From the NCBI GenBank assembly GCA_910577115.1, contig CAJTMC010000042.1, positions 1-33,050 of the forward strand: a stretch of 33,050 bases of DNA. The letters run 5' to 3'. The stretch's first letter is position 1. Every line of letters begins with the position of its first letter. The notes below the pieces were generated by a model. That model saw only the letters and a list, made by a program, of their open reading frames with translations, ran no database searches and had not been told where the DNA came from. Source of the stretch: an uncultured Lachnospiraceae bacterium (GTDB lineage Bacteria > Bacillota > Clostridia > Lachnospirales > Lachnospiraceae). Positions 25,540 to 33,050 of this stretch are shown one piece after another. A program made the position numbers and the translations under genes.

Positions 25540-25568
25540 ATTATAAAATAGGCAGAGGGAAAATGCAA
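25540..25568 (-). promoter_or_regulatory. sigma-A promoter of the chemoreceptor gene
   Basis: On the minus strand TTGCAT (25568-25563) and TATAAT (25545-25540, perfect consensus -10) are spaced exactly 17. Confidence 0.7.
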
Positions 25569-25635
25569 GAGGAAGGGTGAAACTGTCACGACAAACGCAT
25601 GAACATTTTCATCCCTTCAACTTGTGTACTATTGA

Positions 25636-25935
25636 TTAGCAGACACTCTGGTTCTTTTGTCTGATTCAGCGGCAAGTGATGCGGCAATACTATTTTGCCA
25701 TTGAAACACAGTTCCAACTGATCCTCATGATACATTTGCTAAAAATGACAGAGGTGTGGAAGGAACAGTAAATTTGATATCAGGAAGTACAGATTCTTAG
25801 ACCGCTGCTCTTTTCTTTGAATCGAATTGCAAAAATTACAAATGTGTTGTGGAAAAGATTATTTTTTCCGATGGTACAGAGTGGAGTAATCCGTATATTT
25901 ATGAGTGGATTATTAGTAACTGTGATCAATATTAG
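25636..25935 (+). pseudogene. decayed C-terminal fragment of an unknown gene
   Basis: One frame runs 100 codons from 25636 to a TAG at 25933, interrupted in phase by TGA at 25702 and TAG at 25798. The last 44 codons read TAALFFESNCKNYKCVVEKI, then IFSDGTEWSNPYIYEW. The I-F-x-DGTxWxNPY pattern is like the C-terminal ends of some clostridial extracellular or lipoprotein domains; that is a recollection, not a search result. There is no usable start codon or ribosome site. I read it as a relic of a secreted or regulatory protein gene that was lost before or when the CRISPR locus arrived. Confidence 0.5.
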
Positions 25936-25987
25936 TTGATATGAGTAAACAGATTGGTGAGTATGGGTTAATATGGTGAAAATATTC

Positions 25988-26017
25988 TTGAATAAGGAAG
26001 TTTATATATGGTATACT
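25988..26017 (+). promoter_or_regulatory. promoter of the cas6-csm operon
   Basis: TTGAAT (25988-25993) and an extended -10, TGG-TATACT (26009-26017), are spaced 18 from -35 to TATACT. Transcription would start near 26024, about 56 bases before cas6. Confidence 0.65.
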
Positions 26018-26079
26018 GTTACCAAATTAATCCAAATATAAGATAAGTTTTAGCTTTAAAAAATGAAAGGAACTCTATA

Positions 26080-26826
26080 ATGCTGGCACAACTAAGGATG
26101 AAACTTGCAACGGACGATACAGAGTTTGGATATTACCAATCATCAAATATGCAAGGAATTTTAATGGAAAGAATTGCAAATCAATATGCGGAATATCTGC
26201 ATATATCCGGATTAAAGCCATATAGCCAATATATCATAGGCAGCAGTCAGAAAGAGTGGGTGGTCAATACGCTCACACAGGAAGCATATCAGAAAATTAT
26301 GAATCCCCTATTAGACGAAACATTTACGGAATTTACAATCGAAAAGAAAAAAATGCATGTTAAAATTCTGTCAAAAGAGCTGAATAAAGTGTCAAAAAAG
26401 GAACTCTTGGACGAGTTTTATTCTGATGCGTATGACAGATACATTCATTTGGAATTTTTAACACCTGTTTCGTTCAAAAGCGGCGGGGAGTACATAAACA
26501 TGCCTGACACCCGATATATTTATCAGAGCTTGATGAATAAATACAGTGCGGCATCAGATGATATGGATATGTATGATGAGGATACCTTAGAGCAGCTTGC
26601 AAATAGCAGTAAAATTGTCAGATATAAGCTGAAAAGCGCTTTTTTTCCGTTGGAAGGCGTAAAGATTCCTGCTTTTAAGGGCGAAATGTGCATTAAGATA
26701 ACCGGAGCATCAACAATGGCAAAATATGCAAGGCTTTTAGCAAGATTTGGCGAATATTCAGGTGTAGGAATAAAAACGGCGATTGGTATGGGCGGATTAC
26801 GAATGAGTGGAGGTAGAAATGACTGA
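26080..26826 (+). CDS. cas6: CRISPR pre-crRNA endoribonuclease Cas6
   Basis: Cas6 cuts the repeat in the long CRISPR transcript to make individual crRNAs. The 248-residue product ends with the family's glycine-rich loop (FGEYSGVGIKTAIGMGGLRM), the C-terminal RAMP signature of Cas6. It opens with a beta strand (LAQLRMKLATDD) and has LEFLTPVSFKSGGEY in the middle, as in the Cas6 family with a C-terminal domain. A catalytic residue could not be assigned by eye. AAAGGAAC precedes the ATG. It is the first gene of the operon and overlaps cas10 by 8 bases. It would act on the array at 32479. Confidence 0.88.
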   Translation: MLAQLRMKLATDDTEFGYYQSSNMQGILMERIANQYAEYLHISGLKPYSQYIIGSSQKEWVVNTLTQEAYQKIMNPLLDETFTEFTIEKKKMHVKILSKELNKVSKKELLDEFYSDAYDRYIHLEFLTPVSFKSGGEYINMPDTRYIYQSLMNKYSAASDDMDMYDEDTLEQLANSSKIVRYKLKSAFFPLEGVKIPAFKGEMCIKITGASTMAKYARLLARFGEYSGVGIKTAIGMGGLRMSGGRND

Positions 26827-29230
26827 CAGAGAAGTAAAACTGGTACTTGGCAGTTTACTGCATGATATCGGGAAAGTAATATACAGGCAGGGAGATGACA
26901 GAAGGAAACATAGTCAAAGCGGTTATGATTTTTTAAAAAACGAAGTGCATGCAGAAGAATGTGATACAGATATATTAGACTGTGTGCGCTATCATCATGC
27001 GGATGCTATAAAGGGTGCAAAAATAGACAATGGTGCTTTGGCGTATATTGTCTATATTGCAGACAACATTGCATCTGCGGCGGACCGGCGCCAAAATACT
27101 TCCGAAGATGCAGGGTTTGAAATATCGATGCCGCTGCAAAGTGTGTTTAATATTTTGAACCAAAATAAAGAGGAAAAATACTATGAGCCAAAAACATTAA
27201 ATCCCAAAGAAGGCATTAATTATCCTGTAACGGAGAAAAGAAAGTTTGATGAATCCTTTTATACAAAGGTAAAAACGAACTTATCGGATAATCTCAGTGG
27301 TTTGAGATGGACGCAAGAGTACATAAATTCTTTGCTGGAGATACTCGAAGCAAATCTTTCCTATGTCCCGTCATCCACAGCAAAAAATGAAATGGCTGAT
27401 ATTTCACTTTTTGATCATATGAAACTGACAGCGGCGGTATCAAGCTGTATTTTTGCATATTTGGATTCGTGTAAAGTGACAGATTATAGGCAGCAGCTCT
27501 ATATACAAGGAAAAGCATTTTACGGGGAAGATGCTTTTTTGCTGCTTTCTATGGATATATCAGGCATTCAAGAATTCATTTATACGATTGTAAGTAAGAA
27601 TGCGCTGCGAACGTTAAGAGCACGATCGTTCTATCTGGAAATCATGATGGAGCATATCATAGACTGTCTGTTGGAGGAATTGCATTTATCAAGAGCAAAT
27701 CTTATTTATTCCGGCGGAGGTCATTGCTATATTCTGATTTCCAATACAGAAAAGTCGAAAATGGTTGTAGAACAATATATGAAAACACTCAACCAATGGC
27801 TGCTTGATACCTTTCAAATATCGTTGTATGTAGCATGGGGATATGCGAAGTGTAGTGCAAATACACTCAAAAATGCTCCGCAGGGCAGTTATGAGCAGCT
27901 TTTTAGGACAGTCGGCGAAATGATTTCCAAGCGAAAAAGCCATAGATATTCCGCGCAGGATATAAAAATGCTGAATACAAGGAAACATGATGATTATACG
28001 AGAGAGTGTAAAGTCTGCAAAAGGATTACGAAAGTAAACGAACAAAAAATATGTCCTGTTTGTAGTGCGATTGAGGGATTTTCAAAAAATATTTTAAATG
28101 ATGCGTTTTTTACAGTTACATTGAATGAGAGCGAAAATGCGCTGCCGCTGCCGGGTGGTTATTATCTTACCTCAAATAATAAAGACACGCTTAAAATAAA
28201 AATGGAGCGGGACGATTATTTTGTGCGGGCATACAGTAAAAATGAAATGTATACAGGAAAGCACATCGCAACAAAACTGTGGGTAGGCGATTATACGGCA
28301 AGAGGAACCTTTGAAGAATATGCGCACGCATCGGAAGGAATCGAACGCATTGGCATCTTACGCGCAGATGTGGATAATCTTGGACAGGCATTTGTATCAG
28401 GATTTGCCAATCCTGAAAATCAAAACAGATATGTGACACTGTCAAGGACGGCAACTCTGTCAAGACAATTATCGTTGTTTTTTAAGTGCCATATCAATAA
28501 GATGCTTGAAGAGAGCAATTATACGATTGGTGAAAAGGAGCGAAGTAAAAGAAATGTGACAATATGCTATTCCGGTGGCGATGATTTGTTTATCGTGGGA
28601 TCATGGAATGAAGTGATTGAAACAGCGATTGACTTGCGGAGAAATTTTGAACGTTATACACAGGGAACTTTAACATTGTCGGCAGGAATCGGTATCTATG
28701 AATCAAAATATCCCATAAGCGCGATTGCAGCTGAAGTAGCAGGTATGGAGGAACGTGCAAAAGCGCTTCCAGGGAAAAATGCTGTGACAATATTGCCTGA
28801 TGGGAATCAACATACGATTGTTGATGAAACAGGAAAAGAAATACTTATCAGTGACGGTACCTATAGCTGGTCGGAATTTGAACATCGTGTTTTAGCGGAA
28901 AAGTATAAACATTTGTCTGTGTTTTTTGAAACGTCGGAGGATAGAGGAAAGAATTTCTTATATAACCTCTTGGAACTAATTCGCAACAGGTGCGATAAAT
29001 ATTATGAGAAAATTGGTTTTGCGCGATATGTCTATACATTGTCGCGTATGGAACCGGATAAGAATGCATCACCGGAACAAAGGAACGCGTACAGGGCATT
29101 TTCATCAAAAATGTACCAGTGGTATCAGGGCGAACATGCAGAGACAGACTGTAGGCACTTAAAAACGGCAATGAATTTGTACGCATATTTGACAAGAGAG
29201 AAGGAGGAAACGACAGATGCAGGTGAATGA
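26819..29230 (+). CDS. csm1: type III-A CRISPR protein Cas10/Csm1
   Basis: The large subunit of the Csm complex. It is 803 residues from the ATG at 26819 (GGAGG 5 bases upstream; a GTG at 26807 is less likely). The N-terminal HD domain keeps LLHDIGK (His15-Asp16) and HHAD (59-62), expected to cut single-stranded DNA at transcribed targets. The first Palm domain is around SMDISGIQEFIYTIV. A zinc site has four Cys (397, 400, 412, 415). The second Palm domain has ILRADVDNLGQAF and the GGDD motif (586-589, YSGGDDLFIVG), so it should make cyclic oligoadenylates when target RNA is bound. Both catalytic centres are intact. It overlaps csm2 by 14 bases. Confidence 0.96.
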   Translation: MTDREVKLVLGSLLHDIGKVIYRQGDDRRKHSQSGYDFLKNEVHAEECDTDILDCVRYHHADAIKGAKIDNGALAYIVYIADNIASAADRRQNTSEDAGFEISMPLQSVFNILNQNKEEKYYEPKTLNPKEGINYPVTEKRKFDESFYTKVKTNLSDNLSGLRWTQEYINSLLEILEANLSYVPSSTAKNEMADISLFDHMKLTAAVSSCIFAYLDSCKVTDYRQQLYIQGKAFYGEDAFLLLSMDISGIQEFIYTIVSKNALRTLRARSFYLEIMMEHIIDCLLEELHLSRANLIYSGGGHCYILISNTEKSKMVVEQYMKTLNQWLLDTFQISLYVAWGYAKCSANTLKNAPQGSYEQLFRTVGEMISKRKSHRYSAQDIKMLNTRKHDDYTRECKVCKRITKVNEQKICPVCSAIEGFSKNILNDAFFTVTLNESENALPLPGGYYLTSNNKDTLKIKMERDDYFVRAYSKNEMYTGKHIATKLWVGDYTARGTFEEYAHASEGIERIGILRADVDNLGQAFVSGFANPENQNRYVTLSRTATLSRQLSLFFKCHINKMLEESNYTIGEKERSKRNVTICYSGGDDLFIVGSWNEVIETAIDLRRNFERYTQGTLTLSAGIGIYESKYPISAIAAEVAGMEERAKALPGKNAVTILPDGNQHTIVDETGKEILISDGTYSWSEFEHRVLAEKYKHLSVFFETSEDRGKNFLYNLLELIRNRCDKYYEKIGFARYVYTLSRMEPDKNASPEQRNAYRAFSSKMYQWYQGEHAETDCRHLKTAMNLYAYLTREKEETTDAGE

Positions 29231-29609
29231 ACAAAATTATGTTGATGAGGCAGAGAAAGTAATTAAGTCGTTGATGGGGAAAAAAGACCAAAGGGGAAGA
29301 GATATTCCTATCGTGACAACATCAAAATTGCGAAATCTTTTGGCTATGAGTGCAGATATTTATAATGAGGTCATCAACCAAAAGGAAGATACATTAAGTG
29401 AAGATATCTGTTCAAGAATAGAATATTTAAGAGTGCGGGTTTTATACGAGGCAGGCAGAGAACCGGCTGTCAGAAATTTGGTTAATGAGGCAGGAATAAT
29501 TGAAATACTTAAAAATGCGGTCGCAAGTAAAAAGAATTATATATTGTTTAGCCGATATATGGAGGCATTGGTGGCATTTCGCAAATATTATGTGGAAAAA
29601 GACGATTAG
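29217..29609 (+). CDS. csm2: CRISPR type III-A small subunit Csm2
   Basis: The small, helical subunit that lines the crRNA-target duplex. It is 130 residues. The family pattern shows in LRNLLAMSADIYNEVINQ, LRVRVLYEAGREPAVRNLV and FSRYMEALVAFRKYYVEKD. Start at 29217, inside the end of csm1, with AAGGAGG 9 bases upstream. The position between csm1 and csm3 is the standard type III-A order. Confidence 0.9.
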   Translation: MQVNEQNYVDEAEKVIKSLMGKKDQRGRDIPIVTTSKLRNLLAMSADIYNEVINQKEDTLSEDICSRIEYLRVRVLYEAGREPAVRNLVNEAGIIEILKNAVASKKNYILFSRYMEALVAFRKYYVEKDD

Positions 29610-29621
29610 AGGAGGATTTTT

Positions 29622-30287
29622 ATGTACGCAAAAATTCAGATAACAGGAATGATAGAAGTAAAAACAGGTATGCATATCGGCGGTTCATCTGCATTTGCAG
29701 CAATCGGAGCAGTAGATTCGCCTGTCATAAAGGATACGCGTACCCGTATGCCAATGATACCGGGAAGTTCATTAAAGGGCAAAGTAAGAACATTGTTGGC
29801 AAAGAAATATAACGAGGAAGTCAGAAAACCTGATGATGATGTGGAGTGCCTTACGAGGCTGTTTGGCAGTGCGAAAAAAGACCATGTAAAGAGAAGCAGG
29901 GTAATTATTTCGGATATGTTTTTGGCAAATGAAGATGTGCTAAGAAAGCAGGGATTGCAGAGTATGACAGAGGTTAAGTTTGAAAATACGATTAACAGGG
30001 CGACTGCGGTGGCAAATCCCAGACAGATTGAACGAGTAATTCGCGGCTCGGAATTTGGCGTTGACATAATATATGAAGCGGAGGATGCGGAGCAGATTGT
30101 TGAAGATATTTCTGTTCTTGCGGAGGGGTTAAAACTTCTCCAATATGATTATTTGGGAGGAAACGGTTCGAGAGGATATGGCAAAGTTGCATTTCATGAT
30201 TTGTATGCAGAAACCGTCGTGGGCGAAGTGCCGGAGGATATTTTGGCACAATGTAATGATATATTACAGGAAATCGTACAAGAATAG
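29622..30287 (+). CDS. csm3: CRISPR type III-A backbone RAMP protein Csm3
   Basis: The repeating backbone subunit of the Csm complex, which binds crRNA and cuts target RNA at 6-base intervals. It is 221 residues. The catalytic aspartate is present at residue 32 (GAVDSPVIKD), at the same position as in characterised Csm3 proteins. Other RAMP features are MPMIPGSSLKGKVRTLLAKK and the glycine-rich YDYLGGNGSRGYGKVAF. A GAGGAGG site precedes the ATG. Target RNA cleavage should therefore be functional. Confidence 0.96.
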   Translation: MYAKIQITGMIEVKTGMHIGGSSAFAAIGAVDSPVIKDTRTRMPMIPGSSLKGKVRTLLAKKYNEEVRKPDDDVECLTRLFGSAKKDHVKRSRVIISDMFLANEDVLRKQGLQSMTEVKFENTINRATAVANPRQIERVIRGSEFGVDIIYEAEDAEQIVEDISVLAEGLKLLQYDYLGGNGSRGYGKVAFHDLYAETVVGEVPEDILAQCNDILQEIVQE

Positions 30288-30298
30288 TGGGGGGAAGC

Positions 30299-31222
30299 AT
30301 GGAATACAAGCTATATAGACTTACATTTCAAAGTGCAGTTCATTTTGGAAAGCATAACCTTGATGAGGGAGAATATACATGCTGCGCAGATACGTTCTTT
30401 TCAGCTTTGTGCCAGGAAGCGTTTAAAATCGGCGATGACGTACTGCAAAGCTTGGTTCGTTATGCCAAAGAGGGCAGTTTATTATTGTCGGATTTGTTTC
30501 CCTATGTGGGAGATACGTATTATGTTCCAAAGCCGATGAAACGTATTGTATCAGCAGAAAATGACGGAAATTCAAAGGTTAAAAAAGCATATAAGAAATT
30601 AAAGTACATTCCGATGGATATGCTTGACGTTTACTTGCAAGGAACCTATGATGTATTAAATGCTCCTAATCTTGAGGAGCTTGGCCATTTTGCAATGAAG
30701 ACGGCAGCCGCGGTGCGGGGAGAGGCAGAAACGGAGCCATATAGAATTGGAATGTATTACTATAACTTTGGCAGCGGGTTGTATTTTATTATTGGATATC
30801 AGAAAGAAGAAATATTGGAGTTGGCAGAAACACTGCTTGAAAATCTTTCATTTAGCGGGATTGGCGGCAAAAGGGCATCAGGGCTTGGAAGATTTGAATT
30901 ATTTTCCGGAAAACTGTCAGACAGTTTTTGCAAAAGACTTGGAAAAAACGGGACAAGATATATGTCGTTATCTGTAGCATTGCCGACTGACAAAGAACTG
31001 GAAACTGTTTTGCATGATGCGGAATATTTACTTTGTAAAAGAAGTGGCTTTGTAGCTTCGGAACAGTATGCACCAGAACAAATGCGAAAAAAAGATTTAT
31101 ATGTTTTTAAGGCAGGTTCCTGCTTTGCAGAGCAGTTTGGGGGAGATGTTTATGATGTGTCAGGCAAATGCGGAAGGCATCCTGTATATCGCTATGCAAA
31201 GCCTATGTTAATGGAGGTGTAG
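30299..31222 (+). CDS. csm4: CRISPR type III-A RAMP protein Csm4
   Basis: Csm4 caps the 5' handle end of the crRNA and contacts Cas10. It is 307 residues from the ATG at 30299 (MEYKLYRLTFQSAVHFGKHN), with GGGGGGAAG just upstream; a GTG at 30287 is in frame but overlaps the csm3 stop. A glycine-rich RAMP loop is at FSGIGGKRASGLGRFELF. The family is diverse, so the call rests on the N-terminal pattern, that loop and the position between csm3 and csm5. Confidence 0.92.
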   Translation: MEYKLYRLTFQSAVHFGKHNLDEGEYTCCADTFFSALCQEAFKIGDDVLQSLVRYAKEGSLLLSDLFPYVGDTYYVPKPMKRIVSAENDGNSKVKKAYKKLKYIPMDMLDVYLQGTYDVLNAPNLEELGHFAMKTAAAVRGEAETEPYRIGMYYYNFGSGLYFIIGYQKEEILELAETLLENLSFSGIGGKRASGLGRFELFSGKLSDSFCKRLGKNGTRYMSLSVALPTDKELETVLHDAEYLLCKRSGFVASEQYAPEQMRKKDLYVFKAGSCFAEQFGGDVYDVSGKCGRHPVYRYAKPMLMEV

Positions 31223-31226
31223 GCAT

Positions 31227-32342
31227 ATGAATCAATATTTGAAATGCTATCAGGTTGTTATGCGTACTGTTGGTCCGGTGTTTATCGGAAGCGGGAGAGA
31301 GATTGGGAAAAAAGAATATTTGGTCTTAAATCGAAAGCAGGCAGGTATTCCCGACATACAATTGTTGTATGCCGAATTAAAGAAAAAAAAGAAAGAGGCT
31401 GCTTTTGAAGAGTATTTGCTTGGAAAGGGAAACATTAGTTTGTCAGAATGGCTGGAAAGGCAAAGGATGAATGTAACCGCATTAGATTCGATGATTAAGT
31501 ATAAACTGGAATGTGGAGATGCGCTTCTTGATAAAGGTGCTAACAGACTTCAGATTTTGGAATGTATAAAAGATGCTTATGGAATGCCATATATTCCAGG
31601 GAGTTCTTTAAAAGGAATGTTTAGGACTATATTACTTGGAGCAGATATCATAAGTAATTCGGACAAATATCAGAATCAGAGGAAAAATATGTACCAAAAT
31701 TCAAATATGAATGCAAGCAGATTATCTTATTTAAAAAAGGATATAAAAGATATCGAAAGCGCTGCATTCAGAACATTGAACAGACCGGAGAGCAGACCGA
31801 AGGATGCAGTAAATGATATACTTCAAGGATTAATAATCAGTGACAGTGAACCGCTTTCAACAGATGCTCTTGTGTTATGCCAAAAGATTGACATACATAC
31901 TGACGGAAGAGAAAAAGCGTTACCAATATTAAGAGAGTGTATAAAGCCAGATATGGAGATCCGGTTTACAATGACAGTCGATACGAGCATTTGCAAGCTG
32001 TCCGGCAAACTGCTTATGGAGGCTGTGAAACGTTTTATGGATAGTTATTATAATAATTTTGTGCGCGCGTTTAAGGGAATGGATGTACCGAAGGATACTT
32101 ATGTATTATGTGGCGGTGGGGGCGGATTTGCTTCAAAAACAATTATTTATCCGATGTATGGAAAAAAAGAAGGGATTGAAGTGATACAGCGGGTGTTTGA
32201 TAAGACAAAAGTGCCCAGAGTGCATAAGCATGATCGGGACAAACAATATGGGGTGTCACCACATACGATTAAATGTACAAGGTATCAGGGGAAATTGTTT
32301 CAGATGGGTGTGTGTAGTGTTGAAAAAATAAAGGTTGTTTAA
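31227..32342 (+). CDS. csm5: CRISPR type III-A RAMP protein Csm5
   Basis: Csm5 sits at the 3' end of the crRNA in the complex and helps its maturation. It is 371 residues. It begins with a RAMP strand (YLKCYQVVMRTVGPVFIGSG), has the RAMP motif MPYIPGSSLKGMFRTILLG, and ends with HTIKCTRYQGKLFQMGVCSV. A GGAGG site is about 10 bases before the ATG, 4 bases after the csm4 stop. It is the last cas gene in view; the leader and array follow directly. Confidence 0.94.
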   Translation: MNQYLKCYQVVMRTVGPVFIGSGREIGKKEYLVLNRKQAGIPDIQLLYAELKKKKKEAAFEEYLLGKGNISLSEWLERQRMNVTALDSMIKYKLECGDALLDKGANRLQILECIKDAYGMPYIPGSSLKGMFRTILLGADIISNSDKYQNQRKNMYQNSNMNASRLSYLKKDIKDIESAAFRTLNRPESRPKDAVNDILQGLIISDSEPLSTDALVLCQKIDIHTDGREKALPILRECIKPDMEIRFTMTVDTSICKLSGKLLMEAVKRFMDSYYNNFVRAFKGMDVPKDTYVLCGGGGGFASKTIIYPMYGKKEGIEVIQRVFDKTKVPRVHKHDRDKQYGVSPHTIKCTRYQGKLFQMGVCSVEKIKVV

Positions 32343-32478
32343 ATTTTGCCGCGCACCATGAAAATAGAGGTGTTGAAAGCATTTTCCAAAGTGAAGAATT
32401 AAAAAAATTTATGCAAAAAAAATTTCCCCCGCAAACAGCATCTGTGATGCGCTCAGATCGCGAGGTGTGGGGGAGAGG
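32343..32478 (+). promoter_or_regulatory. CRISPR leader
   Basis: 136 bases between csm5 and the first repeat. The first two thirds are A-rich (runs of seven and eight A). The last third can fold: CCCCCGC (32426-32432) pairs with GTGGGGG (32467-32473), enclosing a perfect hairpin GCATC-TGT-GATGC (32438-32450). No clear separate promoter was seen, so the array may be transcribed with the csm genes or from a weak promoter here. Confidence 0.65.
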
Positions 32479-33050
32479 ATTTAAGAATATAAGCCCCGAA
32501 AGGGGACGGAAACGCAGGCTGAACATCTGCCTTAGGCAAATCCTGTGGAGTATTTAAGAATATAAGCCCCGAAAGGGGACGGAAACGAGCACCCTTGACT
32601 CCCTTAGCCTTTGCTTCATACCCCATTTAAGAATATAAGCCCCGAAAGGGGACGGAAACCCTTCCTTGTCGAGCTCCTCCATTTGCTGTAATAAGATTTA
32701 AGAATATAAGCCCCGAAAGGGGACGGAAACCAACTCGTAGAATCCTTTAGATATCGACTGATACATTTAAGAATATAAGCCCCGAAAGGGGACGGAAACA
32801 CGAGCGTAGGAGCATTGCTTGAGCATAATGAATTTAAGAATATAAGCCCCGAAAGGGGACGGAAACTATATGTTCCTCTCTTTCTGAATACGGCTTTTTT
32901 GTATTTAAGAATATAAGCCCCGAAAGGGGACGGAAACTCTAACATTGACTCAATAGCTTTAAGGTCTTCATTTATTTAAGAATATAAGCCCCGAAAGGGG
33001 ACGGAAACTTGAGCATCCCTGATAATTTAACTACCAGTGCGTCTTATTTA
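32479..33050 (+). CRISPR. type III-A CRISPR array, 8 full repeats, continues past the window
   Basis: Eight identical 35-base repeats start at 32479, 32552, 32625, 32696, 32765, 32832, 32903 and 32974. Spacers are 38, 38, 36, 34, 32, 36 and 36 bases. After the eighth repeat, 37 bases of spacer are followed by ATTTA (33046-33050), which equals the start of the next repeat, so the array runs on. The repeat starts ATTTAAGAATATAAG, contains the hairpin CCCC-GAAA-GGGG and ends in ACGGAAAC, the expected 8-base 5' handle of a type III crRNA. That places the transcribed strand as +, the same as the csm genes. Confidence 0.98.

Noticed and set aside
32324..32557. A + frame open through the leader into the first spacer, containing EELKKFMQKKFPPQTASV
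   Set aside because: No ribosome site, it runs from within csm5 and through the repeat, and the leader is A-rich. Most likely a chance open frame, though a tiny relic of a lost cas gene cannot be fully excluded.
32616..32945. A 109-residue minus-strand frame with repeated FPSPFGAYIL and FRPLSGLIFLN
   Set aside because: It is the CRISPR repeat read through in translation; each repeat gives the same peptide. It is not a gene.

Overview
The window looks like a chromosomal segment of a spore-forming, mid-GC member of the Clostridia, most likely Lachnospiraceae. That placement is inferred from gene content and order: a yqhY-nusB-xseA-xseB-ispA-dxs-tlyA-nadK-argR-recN cluster, a SpoIVB-type S55 peptidase, a lipoprotein-adaptor RND pump of the kind seen in Gram-positive anaerobes, strong GGAGG ribosome sites and extended -10 promoters. 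No rRNA or tRNA gene was recognised.

Layout. 1-800: debris of an integrative/mobile element, with fragments on both strands including a replication-initiator-like piece. 809-1309: a small membrane-anchored protein of unknown function. 1335-2540: a complete IS5-family insertion sequence with matching inverted repeats and a CTAA target duplication. 2698-6790: deoB, prfC and a transglutaminase-like lipoprotein. 6912-16088: ten housekeeping genes on the + strand, tightly packed and in places overlapping. They cover an Asp23-family protein, transcription antitermination, exonuclease VII, isoprenoid precursor synthesis, rRNA methylation, NAD kinase, arginine repressor and RecN. 16175-16354: a tiny gene with its own promoter and terminator. 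16420-17124 (minus): a secreted Ig-like protein. 17399-21957: a lipoprotein adaptor and an RND permease. 22149-23393: spoIVB. 23427-25397 (minus): a chemoreceptor, converging on spoIVB at a shared terminator.

25636-25935 holds a decayed coding relic. 25988-33050 is a type III-A CRISPR-Cas locus: promoter, cas6, cas10/csm1, csm2, csm3, csm4, csm5, a 136-base leader and an array. The array has eight identical 35-base repeats, and a ninth starts at the window edge. Cas10 keeps both its HD nuclease and GGDD cyclase motifs, and Csm3 keeps the catalytic aspartate at residue 32. Cas6 would cut each repeat just after a GAAA-tetraloop hairpin, leaving an 8-base 5' handle. No CARF effector (Csm6) and no cas1/cas2 are in view; they may lie past the right edge.

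Most of the window is ordinary core genome. The parts most worth a second look are the tandem palindromes in front of nadK, the long perfect inverted repeat between yqhY and nusB, the stand-alone 59-residue gene at 16175, the missing downstream part of the CRISPR locus, and the broken recN-spoIVB-spo0A neighbourhood.
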